A DNA stretch of 64,000 bases from Oscillospiraceae bacterium (lineage in GTDB: Bacteria; Bacillota; Clostridia; Oscillospirales; Oscillospiraceae), in assembly GCA_017398725.1 (NCBI GenBank), contig JAFQFA010000002.1:186001-250000 (forward strand), in the 5' to 3' direction. The position numbers were made by a program, and so were the translations under genes. Below, in pieces: positions 9,340 to 16,603 of this stretch (positions are counted from its first letter, which is position 1; every line of letters begins with the position of its first letter). The notes under the pieces were generated by a model, which saw nothing but the letters and a program-made list of their open reading frames with translations, was not told the origin of the DNA and did not search any database.

Positions 9340-10353
9340 TTATCCTCCAATAATGGATACAGCATGGCATACACCGGGAATTGCCAGACCCTGCTGGGAT
9401 GAGGTTGGAGATAACAGTGCTCCTGTACCGCAAAACAGTACACGCTTTAGCTTGCCGCAAGAAATTTTGTTCAGCAAATAACCGCAAAGAGTAATTGCAC
9501 TGCATCCACAGCCAGAACCGCCGGCATGGACATCTTGTTTCATTCTATCAAAGACCAAACACCCGCAATCTGCGATTTTTCCGCCGAGATTTAAACCTTC
9601 CTTTTGCGCCATGGACAACAGGAGTTCTTTTCCGATTTGCCCAAGATCCCCAGTTATGATCAAATCATAATCATCTGCGCTGGTGCCTGTATCGCTAAAG
9701 TGTGTCCGGATGGTTTCTAAAGCAGCAGGTGCCATTGCAGCACCCATATTATTGGCGTCTGTGATGCCCAGATCAACCACAGTCCCAATTGTGCAGCTTC
9801 GGATCCGTGGACCTTTTCCTGCGGCGCAGACCAACGCCGCTCCGGAACCGGTTACAGTCCATTGGGCGGTTGGCGTTCGTTGACCGCCATAGCCTAAGGG
9901 GAATCGGTATTGCCTTTCTGAGGATGCAAAATGGGAGGAGGTCAAAGCAATCGCATTTTCGGCAAAACCGCCGCCAACTGCCATTGCGGAAAGGAGTAAG
10001 CTTTCTGCCATTGTTGAGCAAGCTCCGTATAGCCCGAGGTGGGGGAGCCCGGCGTTGCGTAATGTGAATGAGGAACCGATGCATTGATTTAAAAGATCTC
10101 CGGAAAAAACAAGGTTAATATCCGTTTTCGTCTTCCCTGTTTTCTTTAAAAGTGTTTCTATTGCAAGTTCTTGCATATGTCGCTCAGCTTGCTCCCACGT
10201 TTTCTGTCCAAAATATGTGTCTTTTTCTGCCACATCATAATACTGTTTTAATGGTCCTTCTGACTCTTTTTTGCCTGCAACACTTGCCCAACCTGCAATT
10301 ACCGGCATTTCTTGAAAAGAAAAGCTACTTTTCCCGCATCGATGATTTTCCAT
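9340..10353 (-). CDS. spoVAD: Stage V sporulation protein AD
   Basis: SpoVAD is the thiolase-fold, soluble dipicolinic-acid-binding component of the SpoVA uptake complex in the forespore membrane. The 337-residue length equals the family norm. Motifs include GYGGQRTPTAQWTVTGSGA, SGDLLNQCIGSSF and HAGGSGCGCSA. The ATG at 10353 is chosen because AAAGGAG precedes it; an in-frame start 11 codons upstream has none. A sigma-F/G-like promoter sits 21 bases upstream. It is the first gene of this operon, with no spoVAC before it, unlike the usual C-D-E order. Confidence 0.95.
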   Translation of the reverse strand: MENHRCGKSSFSFQEMPVIAGWASVAGKKESEGPLKQYYDVAEKDTYFGQKTWEQAERHMQELAIETLLKKTGKTKTDINLVFSGDLLNQCIGSSFTLRNAGLPHLGLYGACSTMAESLLLSAMAVGGGFAENAIALTSSHFASSERQYRFPLGYGGQRTPTAQWTVTGSGAALVCAAGKGPRIRSCTIGTVVDLGITDANNMGAAMAPAALETIRTHFSDTGTSADDYDLIITGDLGQIGKELLLSMAQKEGLNLGGKIADCGCLVFDRMKQDVHAGGSGCGCSAITLCGYLLNKISCGKLKRVLFCGTGALLSPTSSQQGLAIPGVCHAVSIIGG

Positions 10354-10374
10354 AATCTCATCTCCTTTTGAGGT

Positions 10375-10403
10375 TAGTATGTACAAATGATGAAATAATA
10401 TAG
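10375..10403 (-). promoter_or_regulatory. Candidate sigma-G/sigma-F promoter of spoVAD
   Basis: On the minus strand the -10 element CATACTA fits the forespore consensus CATNHTA exactly. Seventeen bases upstream is CTATA, matching four of five positions of the -35 GNATR. The predicted transcript starts about 15 bases before the spoVAD start codon. SpoVA genes are sigma-G dependent in Bacillus subtilis, which fits. Confidence 0.55.
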
Positions 10404-10404
10404 C

Positions 10405-10439
10405 AAAATACCGACACTCTGAATGAGTGTCGGTATTTT
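10405..10439 (-). terminator. Terminator after the 96-residue unknown gene
   Basis: AAAATACCGACACTC forms a 15-base-pair stem with a 5-base loop. It lies 10 bases beyond the stop at 10449 and separates this gene from the spoVAD promoter. Confidence 0.8.
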
Positions 10440-10448
10440 GAATTCCTA

Positions 10449-10739
10449 TTATTTACCGGCTAAAGCACGCTCCAGCCAAACGCAGCCAAAATCAAGCGCG
10501 GTGTAAAGTCCGGCTTTTTCGCTCTTTTTAACAACCCGATCTCTGCTCTTGACAGAAGGATCTGTCAGCTGAAGCTGAACAGATACCCGGCTTGCAATCT
10601 GTACACCGTTTACTTCCTTTGATTCCAGAATCTGAAGCATGACGATGTGGCTGTCTGCCATGGAACCGTAATAGATCAAATTGTCTAATCTCATAAGGGG
10701 ATGTCCTTTATAGGTAAGGACCTTCTTTTCCTCAGCCAT
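10449..10739 (-). CDS. Conserved small protein of unknown function
   Basis: The 96-residue protein begins MAEEKKVLTYKGHPL after a strong CAGGAGGT site; a start further upstream lacks one. It is soluble, mixed alpha/beta in appearance, with a VSVQLQLTD strand and a basic KSRDRVVKKSEKAG segment. I recognise similar sequences as conserved hypotheticals in Clostridia but know no function. It sits downstream of ireB with a terminator between them, so it may be expressed by read-through or from its own unseen promoter. Confidence 0.75.
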   Translation of the reverse strand: MAEEKKVLTYKGHPLMRLDNLIYYGSMADSHIVMLQILESKEVNGVQIASRVSVQLQLTDPSVKSRDRVVKKSEKAGLYTALDFGCVWLERALAGK

Positions 10740-10751
10740 AATTACCTCCTG

Positions 10752-10792
10752 AAAAATCATCGGGAGGCTTTTGCGGTGGCAAAAGCCTCCCG
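10752..10792 (-). terminator. Terminator between ireB and the downstream unknown gene
   Basis: CGGGAGGCTTTTGC pairs with its complement around a 4-base loop; on the minus strand it is followed by ATGATTTTT. It starts 7 bases after the ireB stop, and its T run runs into the ribosome binding site of the next gene, so read-through would control that gene. Confidence 0.75.
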
Positions 10793-10798
10793 GCGGGA

Positions 10799-11062
10799 TT
10801 AAGATTTACCAAACAGATAGCATCGTACCAATTCTTGCAGAAGCTCGTCCCGATCCAGCTTGCAGATCATGCTGCGTGCATTATTATAGTTGGTAATATA
10901 GGTGGGATCTTCTGTGAGCAGATAGCCAACGATCTGATTGATGGGATTGTAGCCCTTTTCGTTGAGAGCATCGAACACACTGCGGAGAATGTGACGCATA
11001 TTATCTCTTTCGTCATGGGGCACAGTAAATTTAATTGTGCTGTTCATTGCATTATCCGTCAT
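10799..11062 (-). CDS. ireB: IreB family regulatory phosphoprotein
   Basis: IreB (DUF965/UPF0297) is a small phosphoprotein first described in Enterococcus, where the Ser/Thr kinase IreK phosphorylates N-terminal threonines and IreB limits cephalosporin resistance. The 87-residue length, the [19 protein letters not shown]-like segment and the [21 protein letters not shown] segment are diagnostic. The start at 11062 follows GGAGG; the longer frame lacks a ribosome site. The usual partner yqgF/ruvX is not adjacent here. Confidence 0.93.
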   Translation of the reverse strand: MTDNAMNSTIKFTVPHDERDNMRHILRSVFDALNEKGYNPINQIVGYLLTEDPTYITNYNNARSMICKLDRDELLQELVRCYLFGKS

Positions 11063-11092
11063 GGTAACGACCTCCTTCCTAACATTGTAGCT

Positions 11093-11121
11093 ATTATATC
11101 CCAATTTTTTGTGGGTGTAAA
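11093..11121 (-). promoter_or_regulatory. Sigma-A promoter of ireB
   Basis: On the minus strand TTTACA and TATAAT are separated by exactly 17 bases, placing the transcript start about 25 bases before the ireB start. It lies between the end of pheT and ireB, so ireB is independent of pheST. Confidence 0.8.
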
Positions 11122-11157
11122 GACCTGAACAAAAAATTTCTTAGAATTTAGGCAATA

Positions 11158-13545
11158 TCAGCGAAGAACGGCTTGCAGTTTTTCCTCCAGAGCCTTCAGC
11201 ACCTTGCCAATAATCTGTTCGGAGTCACTGTCAGTCAAAGTCCGGTCATCGGCGCGAAGCTCCAAAGAGAACGCAAGGCTCTTCTTGCCTTCGGGAACAC
11301 CGCTGCCGCGGTAAATGTCAAACAAGCTGATCTTCCGCAGCAGCTTACCTGCAGATGCGGCGATAACATTTTCGGCCTCACCCACAGTAACACTTTCATT
11401 ACAGACTACGGAAATATCCCGAGTGACAGTGGGGTACTTAGGCAGTGGCGTGTAGGTGGGTTCAGGCATCCGCAGAGCGAACAGCGCAGTAAAATTAATT
11501 TCTGCGCAGTACACCTCAGTGTCAATGTCGTAGTTTTTGGCAACCAGCGGGTGGACCTGACCGATATAACCCAGCACAGCATCTCCGATCTGCACGGAAG
11601 CACAGCGACCGGGATGGTAGGAAGGATTATCCGTTACGGCACTGTAGGTGGCCTTAGGCAGACGCAAACCAGCAAAGATCGCATCCAATTCTCCCTTCAG
11701 GCTGAAGAAGTCCTCTCCATCGCCATAGGAACCCAGCACAAGCATCTTCGGTTCTTGCGGAAGCACATCCATTTGTGTGGGAAGATAGATCTTGGCAAGC
11801 TCGTAGAGTTTTGCGGACTTATTATGGTATGCGTTGTTTCTGGAAAGAATATCCAGCATAGAGGGAAGGGCAATGGTACGCATAATAGAGGTGTCCTCGC
11901 CCAGCGGGTTCTGGATCTTCATGGCGTTGCGAAGCTTCGAATCAGCAGGCAGACGAATTTGATCGAAGATAGAGGGAGATACAAAAGAATAGGTGATGAT
12001 CTCACTGTAGCCTAAGCTGCGGCAAAGTTGACCGGCCGTTGCTTCCATAATCATCTCAGGGGAATAGCCACCTTGGGTAGAAGTCTTGAAAGCAGTGGTC
12101 GCAATCTCGTTATAACCGTAGGATCGGCCTACCTCTTCGGCAATATCAGCCATCAGGTTCAAATCCGGACGGAAAGAGGGAACTAAAATGGTATCACCGT
12201 CAACAGGTACCTCCAGAAGATCGAGGTATTGTACCATTTCTTCCTTGGAAATATCCGTGCCCAACAGGCGGTTGATCTTTTCGGGCTCCAAAGGCACGGT
12301 TCTGGGGGCGGGAACATAGTTGACGATGTCGATGATGCCGTCCAGCACATCGCCTGCCTCAAGGAGTTCCACAAGCTCACAGGCTCTTTGTACGGCGGGT
12401 ACTGTCATCATGGGATCCAGATTCTTTTCGAACTTGCCGGATGCATCGGTACGCATGCCCAAGTGCAGTGCGGTCTGACGGATGGAAGTGCCGTTAAAGT
12501 TGGCGGACTCAAAGACGACAATTGCGGTATCATCTACGATTTCGGAATTCTCGCCACCCATAATACCTGCAAGGCCGATGGGTTTTACATCGTCGGCAAT
12601 AACCAGCATGCCGGGCTCCAGCTGGCGCTGGATACCATCTAATGTGGTCAGAGATTCACCGGCTTCTGCCTCACGAACAACGATCTTTCCGCTGGAAACA
12701 TATCGGTAGTCAAAGGCGTGCATGGGCTGACCGTACTCCAGCATCACATAATTTGTGATATCCACAATGTTGTTGATGGGGCGAATGCCGTTTGCACGAA
12801 GACGTTGGCGCAGCCACTTAGGGGAGGGGGCGACCTTCACGTTCTTAACCATGCGGGATGTGTAGCGATTGCAAAGGGTATCTGCAGGCACTTCCACATC
12901 CAGCATTTCGAATATAGATCCAGCATTGCCGCCCTTGACCACGGGTTCGTGATGCTTCATGCGCAAACCAAAAGCAGCTGCAGATTCGCGAGCCAGACCG
13001 ATAATAGAATAACAGTCAGGGCGGTTATTTGTGATTTCAAAATCAACAATGGTGTCATCGTTGCCAATGACCAGATTGATATCATCGCCGGGCTTGCAGG
13101 TTTCGTCATTGAGGATCCAGATGCCGTCAGCAAAGACACCGGGCAGATCGTTCTGTGTCAGGCCCAATTCTTCGAAGGAACAGAGCATGCCGTTAGAGGG
13201 CACACCGCGAAGCTTGCCCTTGGTGATATGGATGCCGCCGGGAAGATAGGAGTTATGCAATGCAGCAGGGACGAGATCCCCCTCTTTGACATTCTGAGCG
13301 CCTGTAACAATCTGTACAGGCTCATCCTGACCCACATCTACTTGACATACCCACATATGGTCGGAGTTTTCGTGACGAACGATGGATACAACCTTGCCAA
13401 CGACAACATTTTTGATGTCGGCATCCATCCGTTCATAGGTCTCAACTTTTTGACCGAAAACGGTGAGCTTTTCTACATATTCTTTATCAGACACATGGGA
13501 CAGATCAACAAAGTCCTCATGGAGCCATTTTCTGTTAAGCTTCAT
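11158..13545 (-). CDS. pheT: Phenylalanyl-tRNA synthetase beta chain
   Basis: PheT is the large subunit of the alpha2-beta2 enzyme that charges tRNA-Phe; its B3/B4 region edits mischarged Tyr-tRNA. The 795-residue protein has the EMAP-like tRNA-binding domain near residues 40-150 (VGKVVSIVRHENSDHMWVCQ), the B5 domain, the catalytic-like core and the C-terminal anticodon-binding FDX-ACB domain (YPTVTRDISVVC). AAGGAGG precedes the ATG at 13545. It follows pheS by 12 bases and shares the T-box-controlled transcript. Confidence 0.97.
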   Translation of the reverse strand: MKLNRKWLHEDFVDLSHVSDKEYVEKLTVFGQKVETYERMDADIKNVVVGKVVSIVRHENSDHMWVCQVDVGQDEPVQIVTGAQNVKEGDLVPAALHNSYLPGGIHITKGKLRGVPSNGMLCSFEELGLTQNDLPGVFADGIWILNDETCKPGDDINLVIGNDDTIVDFEITNNRPDCYSIIGLARESAAAFGLRMKHHEPVVKGGNAGSIFEMLDVEVPADTLCNRYTSRMVKNVKVAPSPKWLRQRLRANGIRPINNIVDITNYVMLEYGQPMHAFDYRYVSSGKIVVREAEAGESLTTLDGIQRQLEPGMLVIADDVKPIGLAGIMGGENSEIVDDTAIVVFESANFNGTSIRQTALHLGMRTDASGKFEKNLDPMMTVPAVQRACELVELLEAGDVLDGIIDIVNYVPAPRTVPLEPEKINRLLGTDISKEEMVQYLDLLEVPVDGDTILVPSFRPDLNLMADIAEEVGRSYGYNEIATTAFKTSTQGGYSPEMIMEATAGQLCRSLGYSEIITYSFVSPSIFDQIRLPADSKLRNAMKIQNPLGEDTSIMRTIALPSMLDILSRNNAYHNKSAKLYELAKIYLPTQMDVLPQEPKMLVLGSYGDGEDFFSLKGELDAIFAGLRLPKATYSAVTDNPSYHPGRCASVQIGDAVLGYIGQVHPLVAKNYDIDTEVYCAEINFTALFALRMPEPTYTPLPKYPTVTRDISVVCNESVTVGEAENVIAASAGKLLRKISLFDIYRGSGVPEGKKSLAFSLELRADDRTLTDSDSEQIIGKVLKALEEKLQAVLR

Positions 13546-13557
13546 ATTGGTACCTCC

Positions 13558-14601
13558 TTAAAACTGTTCCAAGAAGCGGACATTGTTATCGAAAATCAAG
13601 CGCAGGTCGTTGATACGCAACCTTCCCATCGCCATACGCTCAAGGCCCATACCGAAGGCAAAGCCGGAGTATTTATCCGGGTCAATACCACAGTTGCGCA
13701 GCACTTCAGGGTGAACCATGCCAGCGCCAAGCAGTTCGATCCAGCCTTCTCCGTGGCAGGTAGAGCACACTTGACCGTCGACTTCGCCGGTGCCGTGGCA
13801 CTTGTGGCATTGCATATCCATTTCGCAGCTGGGCTCCGTGAAGGGGAAGTGGTGGGGGCGGAAACGCATCTCGGAATTTTCACCGTAAATCTGTTTCATA
13901 ATTGCCACCAAAGCACCTTTCAAATCGCCCATGGTGATGTTTTCATCTACCACCAGACCTTCGATCTGATGGAACATAGGGGAGTGGGTTGCATCTGCTT
14001 CATCTTTCCGGAATACACGGCCCGGTGCGAGCATGCACAGAGGGGGCTTGTTGTTTTCCATGAAGCGGATCTGCATGGGGCTTGTCTGGGTGCGCAGAAG
14101 AACAGAATCATCATCTGTAAAATAGAATGTATCGCTACGATCACGGGAAGGGTGGCCTTCTTCGATGTTCAAGCGAGTGAAGTTGTAGCTTGCCAGTTCG
14201 ACTTCCGGTCCGTCAACCACGGTATAACCCATACCAACAAAGATGTCTTTGACTTGCTGAAGCACCATATTCATAGGATGCTGGTGACCCATGGTCACAG
14301 GTTTGCCCGGAATGGTAACATCCAAAGCTTCCGCAGCCAGCTTTTGCTCCAAAACGGCTGCACCCAGCTCTGCCTTACGGGATTCGAGTTTCTCCTCAAT
14401 AGCGGAACGAACCGAGTTGGCGATCTGTCCCATTACAGGCCGCTCCTCGGGAGAAAGCTTACCCATCATTTTCAAAACGGCGGTCAGTTCACCCTTTTTA
14501 CCAAGGATCTTTACTCGCAGTTCCTCCAGTTCGGCAGGGGTTGCCGCATTTTCCAGATCCGCCATTGCTTGCTGACGGATCAACTCCAGTTGCTGTTTCA
14601 T
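13558..14601 (-). CDS. pheS: Phenylalanyl-tRNA synthetase alpha chain
   Basis: PheS carries the catalytic site that activates phenylalanine and transfers it to tRNA-Phe. The 347-residue protein has an N-terminal coiled coil (about 1-85), class II motif 2 (FRKDEADATH), and motif 3 GFAFGMGLERMAM. Between motifs lies a four-cysteine insertion, CHKCHGTG followed 8 residues later by CSTCHGEG, which resembles DnaJ zinc repeats more than the compact CX2C pairs usual in Firmicutes PheS. It is the first gene after the T-box leader. Confidence 0.97.
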   Translation of the reverse strand: MKQQLELIRQQAMADLENAATPAELEELRVKILGKKGELTAVLKMMGKLSPEERPVMGQIANSVRSAIEEKLESRKAELGAAVLEQKLAAEALDVTIPGKPVTMGHQHPMNMVLQQVKDIFVGMGYTVVDGPEVELASYNFTRLNIEEGHPSRDRSDTFYFTDDDSVLLRTQTSPMQIRFMENNKPPLCMLAPGRVFRKDEADATHSPMFHQIEGLVVDENITMGDLKGALVAIMKQIYGENSEMRFRPHHFPFTEPSCEMDMQCHKCHGTGEVDGQVCSTCHGEGWIELLGAGMVHPEVLRNCGIDPDKYSGFAFGMGLERMAMGRLRINDLRLIFDNNVRFLEQF

Positions 14602-14634
14602 ACTGTTACTCCTTCCAACAGAAAAAATACAAAA

Positions 14635-14886
14635 AAATAGTCCCCATCCCTAATCGGGACGAAGGACTTACCTCCGCGGTACCACCCGCAATTCGCAAAC
14701 GCGCACTTATACGGTGCAATCACACCGTCGATCGATAACGGAATCATCCGGCACACCCTACTGTATATTCAGGCTGCAGCTCATGGGAGAAAGCCCGGTA
14801 CTCTACGCAAGCGGATTCCACCATCCCGCTCTCTCTGAAACCGTAGTGCCAGTACAAGACAACCCAATCATAGCTATTGCATATCG
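14635..14886 (-). ncRNA. T-box riboswitch leader of pheST
   Basis: The leader contains the T-box core TGGTACCGCGG (complement of 14674-14684), which pairs with an uncharged tRNA CCA end, then a GC-rich terminator hairpin and T run at 14635-14668. Upstream is the conserved AGAGAG plus GGTGGAA distal stem I sequence. A TTC triplet (complement of 14789-14791), a Phe codon, lies where the specifier loop is expected. Low charging of tRNA-Phe should favour the antiterminator. Specifier position is inferred without folding. Confidence 0.9.
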
Positions 14887-14891
14887 TGAGT

Positions 14892-14920
14892 ATATTATCA
14901 CACAGTGTCGTAAATTGCAA
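14892..14920 (-). promoter_or_regulatory. Sigma-A promoter of pheST
   Basis: TTGCAA and TATAAT-like TAATAT are 17 bases apart on the minus strand, just upstream of the T-box leader. Confidence 0.75.
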
Positions 14921-15014
14921 GGGCTTTTTGTGTGGGTAACGGAATAAATTCCCGTTGTACGCATAAGGATTTATTAATCGGCAGACAAGCCGGATTGAAT
15001 ATGGATGGTGGACT

Positions 15015-15572
15015 ATGAAGTTTTTGGCGTTTGCGTTGGCCTTTTTGGTCTCTTTATGTGGTTGTGCTGAAAAAGATACAGGTATCAGTGATGCGTTATA
15101 TTTGCGGCAAAGAATCAGTCAGGGAAACGGTTACAGTTATCAGGCGATCATTACAGCGGATTATGGGGATTGTACCTATGAATTTACTATGGATTGTGAA
15201 ATTGACAAGGATGGCACGCAACATTTTACATTAATAAAGCCTGAAACGATCTGTGGAATAACTGGGGCAATTTCACAAGTCGGTGGAAAACTGATCTTTG
15301 ACGATAAAGTGTTGCTTTTTGAACCGATGAACCGTGGAACACTTATCCCGGCTGTCGGGCCTTGGTTGATGTTTAAGGCTGTTTCCGGTGGATATATCCG
15401 CAGTGGGACTGATTCGAAAATAAATCAGATCACCATAGATGACAGCTTTGAAGGGGAACTATTTCAATTGCTATTGACAGTAAACGAGGGCGGTGATCCT
15501 GTGTTTGGGGAAATCATATTCGATAATCGCAGGATTTTGTCGATAAAGGTCAATGACTTTAAGGTGCTGTAA
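15015..15572 (+). CDS. Small lipoprotein, LolA/GerS-like by general features
   Basis: The 185-residue product starts with a signal peptide ending in the lipobox LCGC, so Cys17 should be lipidated and the protein anchored outside the membrane. The rest is beta-rich, with a YSYQAIITADYGDCTYEFTMD stretch resembling lipoproteins of the LolA/LppX/GerS fold class, in which GerS is a germination lipoprotein of Clostridioides. I cannot assign a function from sequence alone. It precedes mazF by 141 bases on the same strand; a ribosome site is weak (GGTGGAC). Confidence 0.7.
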   Translation: MKFLAFALAFLVSLCGCAEKDTGISDALYLRQRISQGNGYSYQAIITADYGDCTYEFTMDCEIDKDGTQHFTLIKPETICGITGAISQVGGKLIFDDKVLLFEPMNRGTLIPAVGPWLMFKAVSGGYIRSGTDSKINQITIDDSFEGELFQLLLTVNEGGDPVFGEIIFDNRRILSIKVNDFKVL

Positions 15573-15713
15573 CACTGTGTCGTTTTTGGCATAGGATTAA
15601 TTACAGAGGCTATCGTATATTTTTCCATTGTGCGTGGGACAATACAATCAACCACGTTACATATGGATTGATCCGGTAGCGCTGGTAATGATCTATGGCG
15701 GAGTGTGAAATAA

Positions 15714-16076
15714 ATGGATAGCACCGTAAAGCGCGGCGATATATTTTATGCGGATCTTTCACCGGTGATCGGCAGTGAGCAGGGGGGAACCAGACCGGTT
15801 CTGATCGTGCAAAATGATACCGGAAACAGACATTCGCCGACAGTCATTGCTGCTGCGATAACGAGTCAAACAGGAAAAGCCAGATTGCCCACCCATATCA
15901 ATATTGCAGGCGGAAGCGTCGGTTTAAGTAAGGATTCCATTATATTACTTGAGCAAATCAGAACCATTGATAAGCGCAGATTGCGGGAACACATGGGGCA
16001 TTTGGGTTCGGAACAAATGCATCTGGTGGATGAAGCAATCGCTGTTAGTTTTGGCTTAGATATCCCAAGAAGTTAA
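15714..16076 (+). CDS. mazF: MazF/PemK family mRNA endoribonuclease
   Basis: MazF toxins cleave mRNA at short sequences and are normally held inactive by a MazE antitoxin. The 120-residue protein shows the full fold: VKRGDIFYADLSPVIGSEQGG, RPVLIVQND, TVIAAAITSQ, and the terminal SFGL. It closely resembles the B. subtilis EndoA/NdoA type. No antitoxin ORF with a ribosome site is visible in the 141 bases upstream, where ndoAI would be expected, and the gene is alone between the lipoprotein and a terminator. Confidence 0.93.
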   Translation: MDSTVKRGDIFYADLSPVIGSEQGGTRPVLIVQNDTGNRHSPTVIAAAITSQTGKARLPTHINIAGGSVGLSKDSIILLEQIRTIDKRRLREHMGHLGSEQMHLVDEAIAVSFGLDIPRS

Positions 16077-16080
16077 AAGA

Positions 16081-16108
16081 ACACCCTTAGGCGATCGCCT
16101 AAGGGTGT
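16081..16108. terminator. Bidirectional terminator, mazF versus GerMN operon
   Basis: A perfect 28-base palindrome built on ACACCCTTAGGCGA lies between convergent stops. The minus strand has TCTTTTAACTT afterwards, so it serves best for the leftward operon. Confidence 0.75.
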
Positions 16109-16114
16109 ATGCTG

Positions 16115-16603
16115 TTAATTGAGTTTGTCCTGTAATATAATATCATTGGCGTTCATGTCGATGGTTTTCCGGCCATCTAACAGCGTGTTTTGTGCTGAAA
16201 TTATTACATTGCTGTATCCGGTTAATTCGTGTACTGTCAAACATATACAGGTGCAGGCCAGAGTCAAATCAATGCCAGTCAGTTTTGAAAAAGATTCACT
16301 AAGGACTATCTGAGCTGAAGCCTGATCCGTAGAGAAACGGATCAAAGCTGTCTCTTCCGGAAAAGGTGTTGTTAAATCCGATGATTTCGGTCCTTTCAGA
16401 TAGGTTTGCAAAATGGATTCGATATTATGAGGCTCAACAGCCAAACTTCGTTTTTCAGCGCAAATGCTTCCTTGATCTAAAAAGTAATCTTCTTTGCTCT
16501 GTATGAAATAGAAATCTGTGTTTATGGATGCCGTTTTAGCACCGCATCCAACCAGTATCACACACAAAACCACCAATATTACAATGCGTAGTTTATTGAT
16601 CAT
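16115..16603 (-). CDS. GerMN-domain lipoprotein
   Basis: The 162-residue protein starts at 16603 (GGAGG 9 bases before) with a signal sequence ending in LVGC, so Cys19 is a likely lipid anchor. Residues about 35-150 match the GerMN domain (FYFIQ, ESILQTYLKGP, LTTPFPEETALI, VHELTGYSNVIIS), first seen in the B. subtilis sporulation/germination protein GerM and also found in lipoproteins coupled to two-component systems. It overlaps the kinase gene by 11 bases and is last in the operon, so it may be a sensor accessory on the outer face. Confidence 0.85.
   Translation of the reverse strand: MINKLRIVILVVLCVILVGCGAKTASINTDFYFIQSKEDYFLDQGSICAEKRSLAVEPHNIESILQTYLKGPKSSDLTTPFPEETALIRFSTDQASAQIVLSESFSKLTGIDLTLACTCICLTVHELTGYSNVIISAQNTLLDGRKTIDMNANDIILQDKLN

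Noticed and set aside
10405-10439. CIRCE-type heat-shock operator
   Set aside because: The inverted repeat is a continuous terminator stem and does not match the TTAGCACTC-N9-GAGTGCTAA pattern.
12718-14640. 640-codon plus-strand frame over pheT-pheS
   Set aside because: Shadow of two real synthetase genes and the T-box; no recognisable protein and no start signal.
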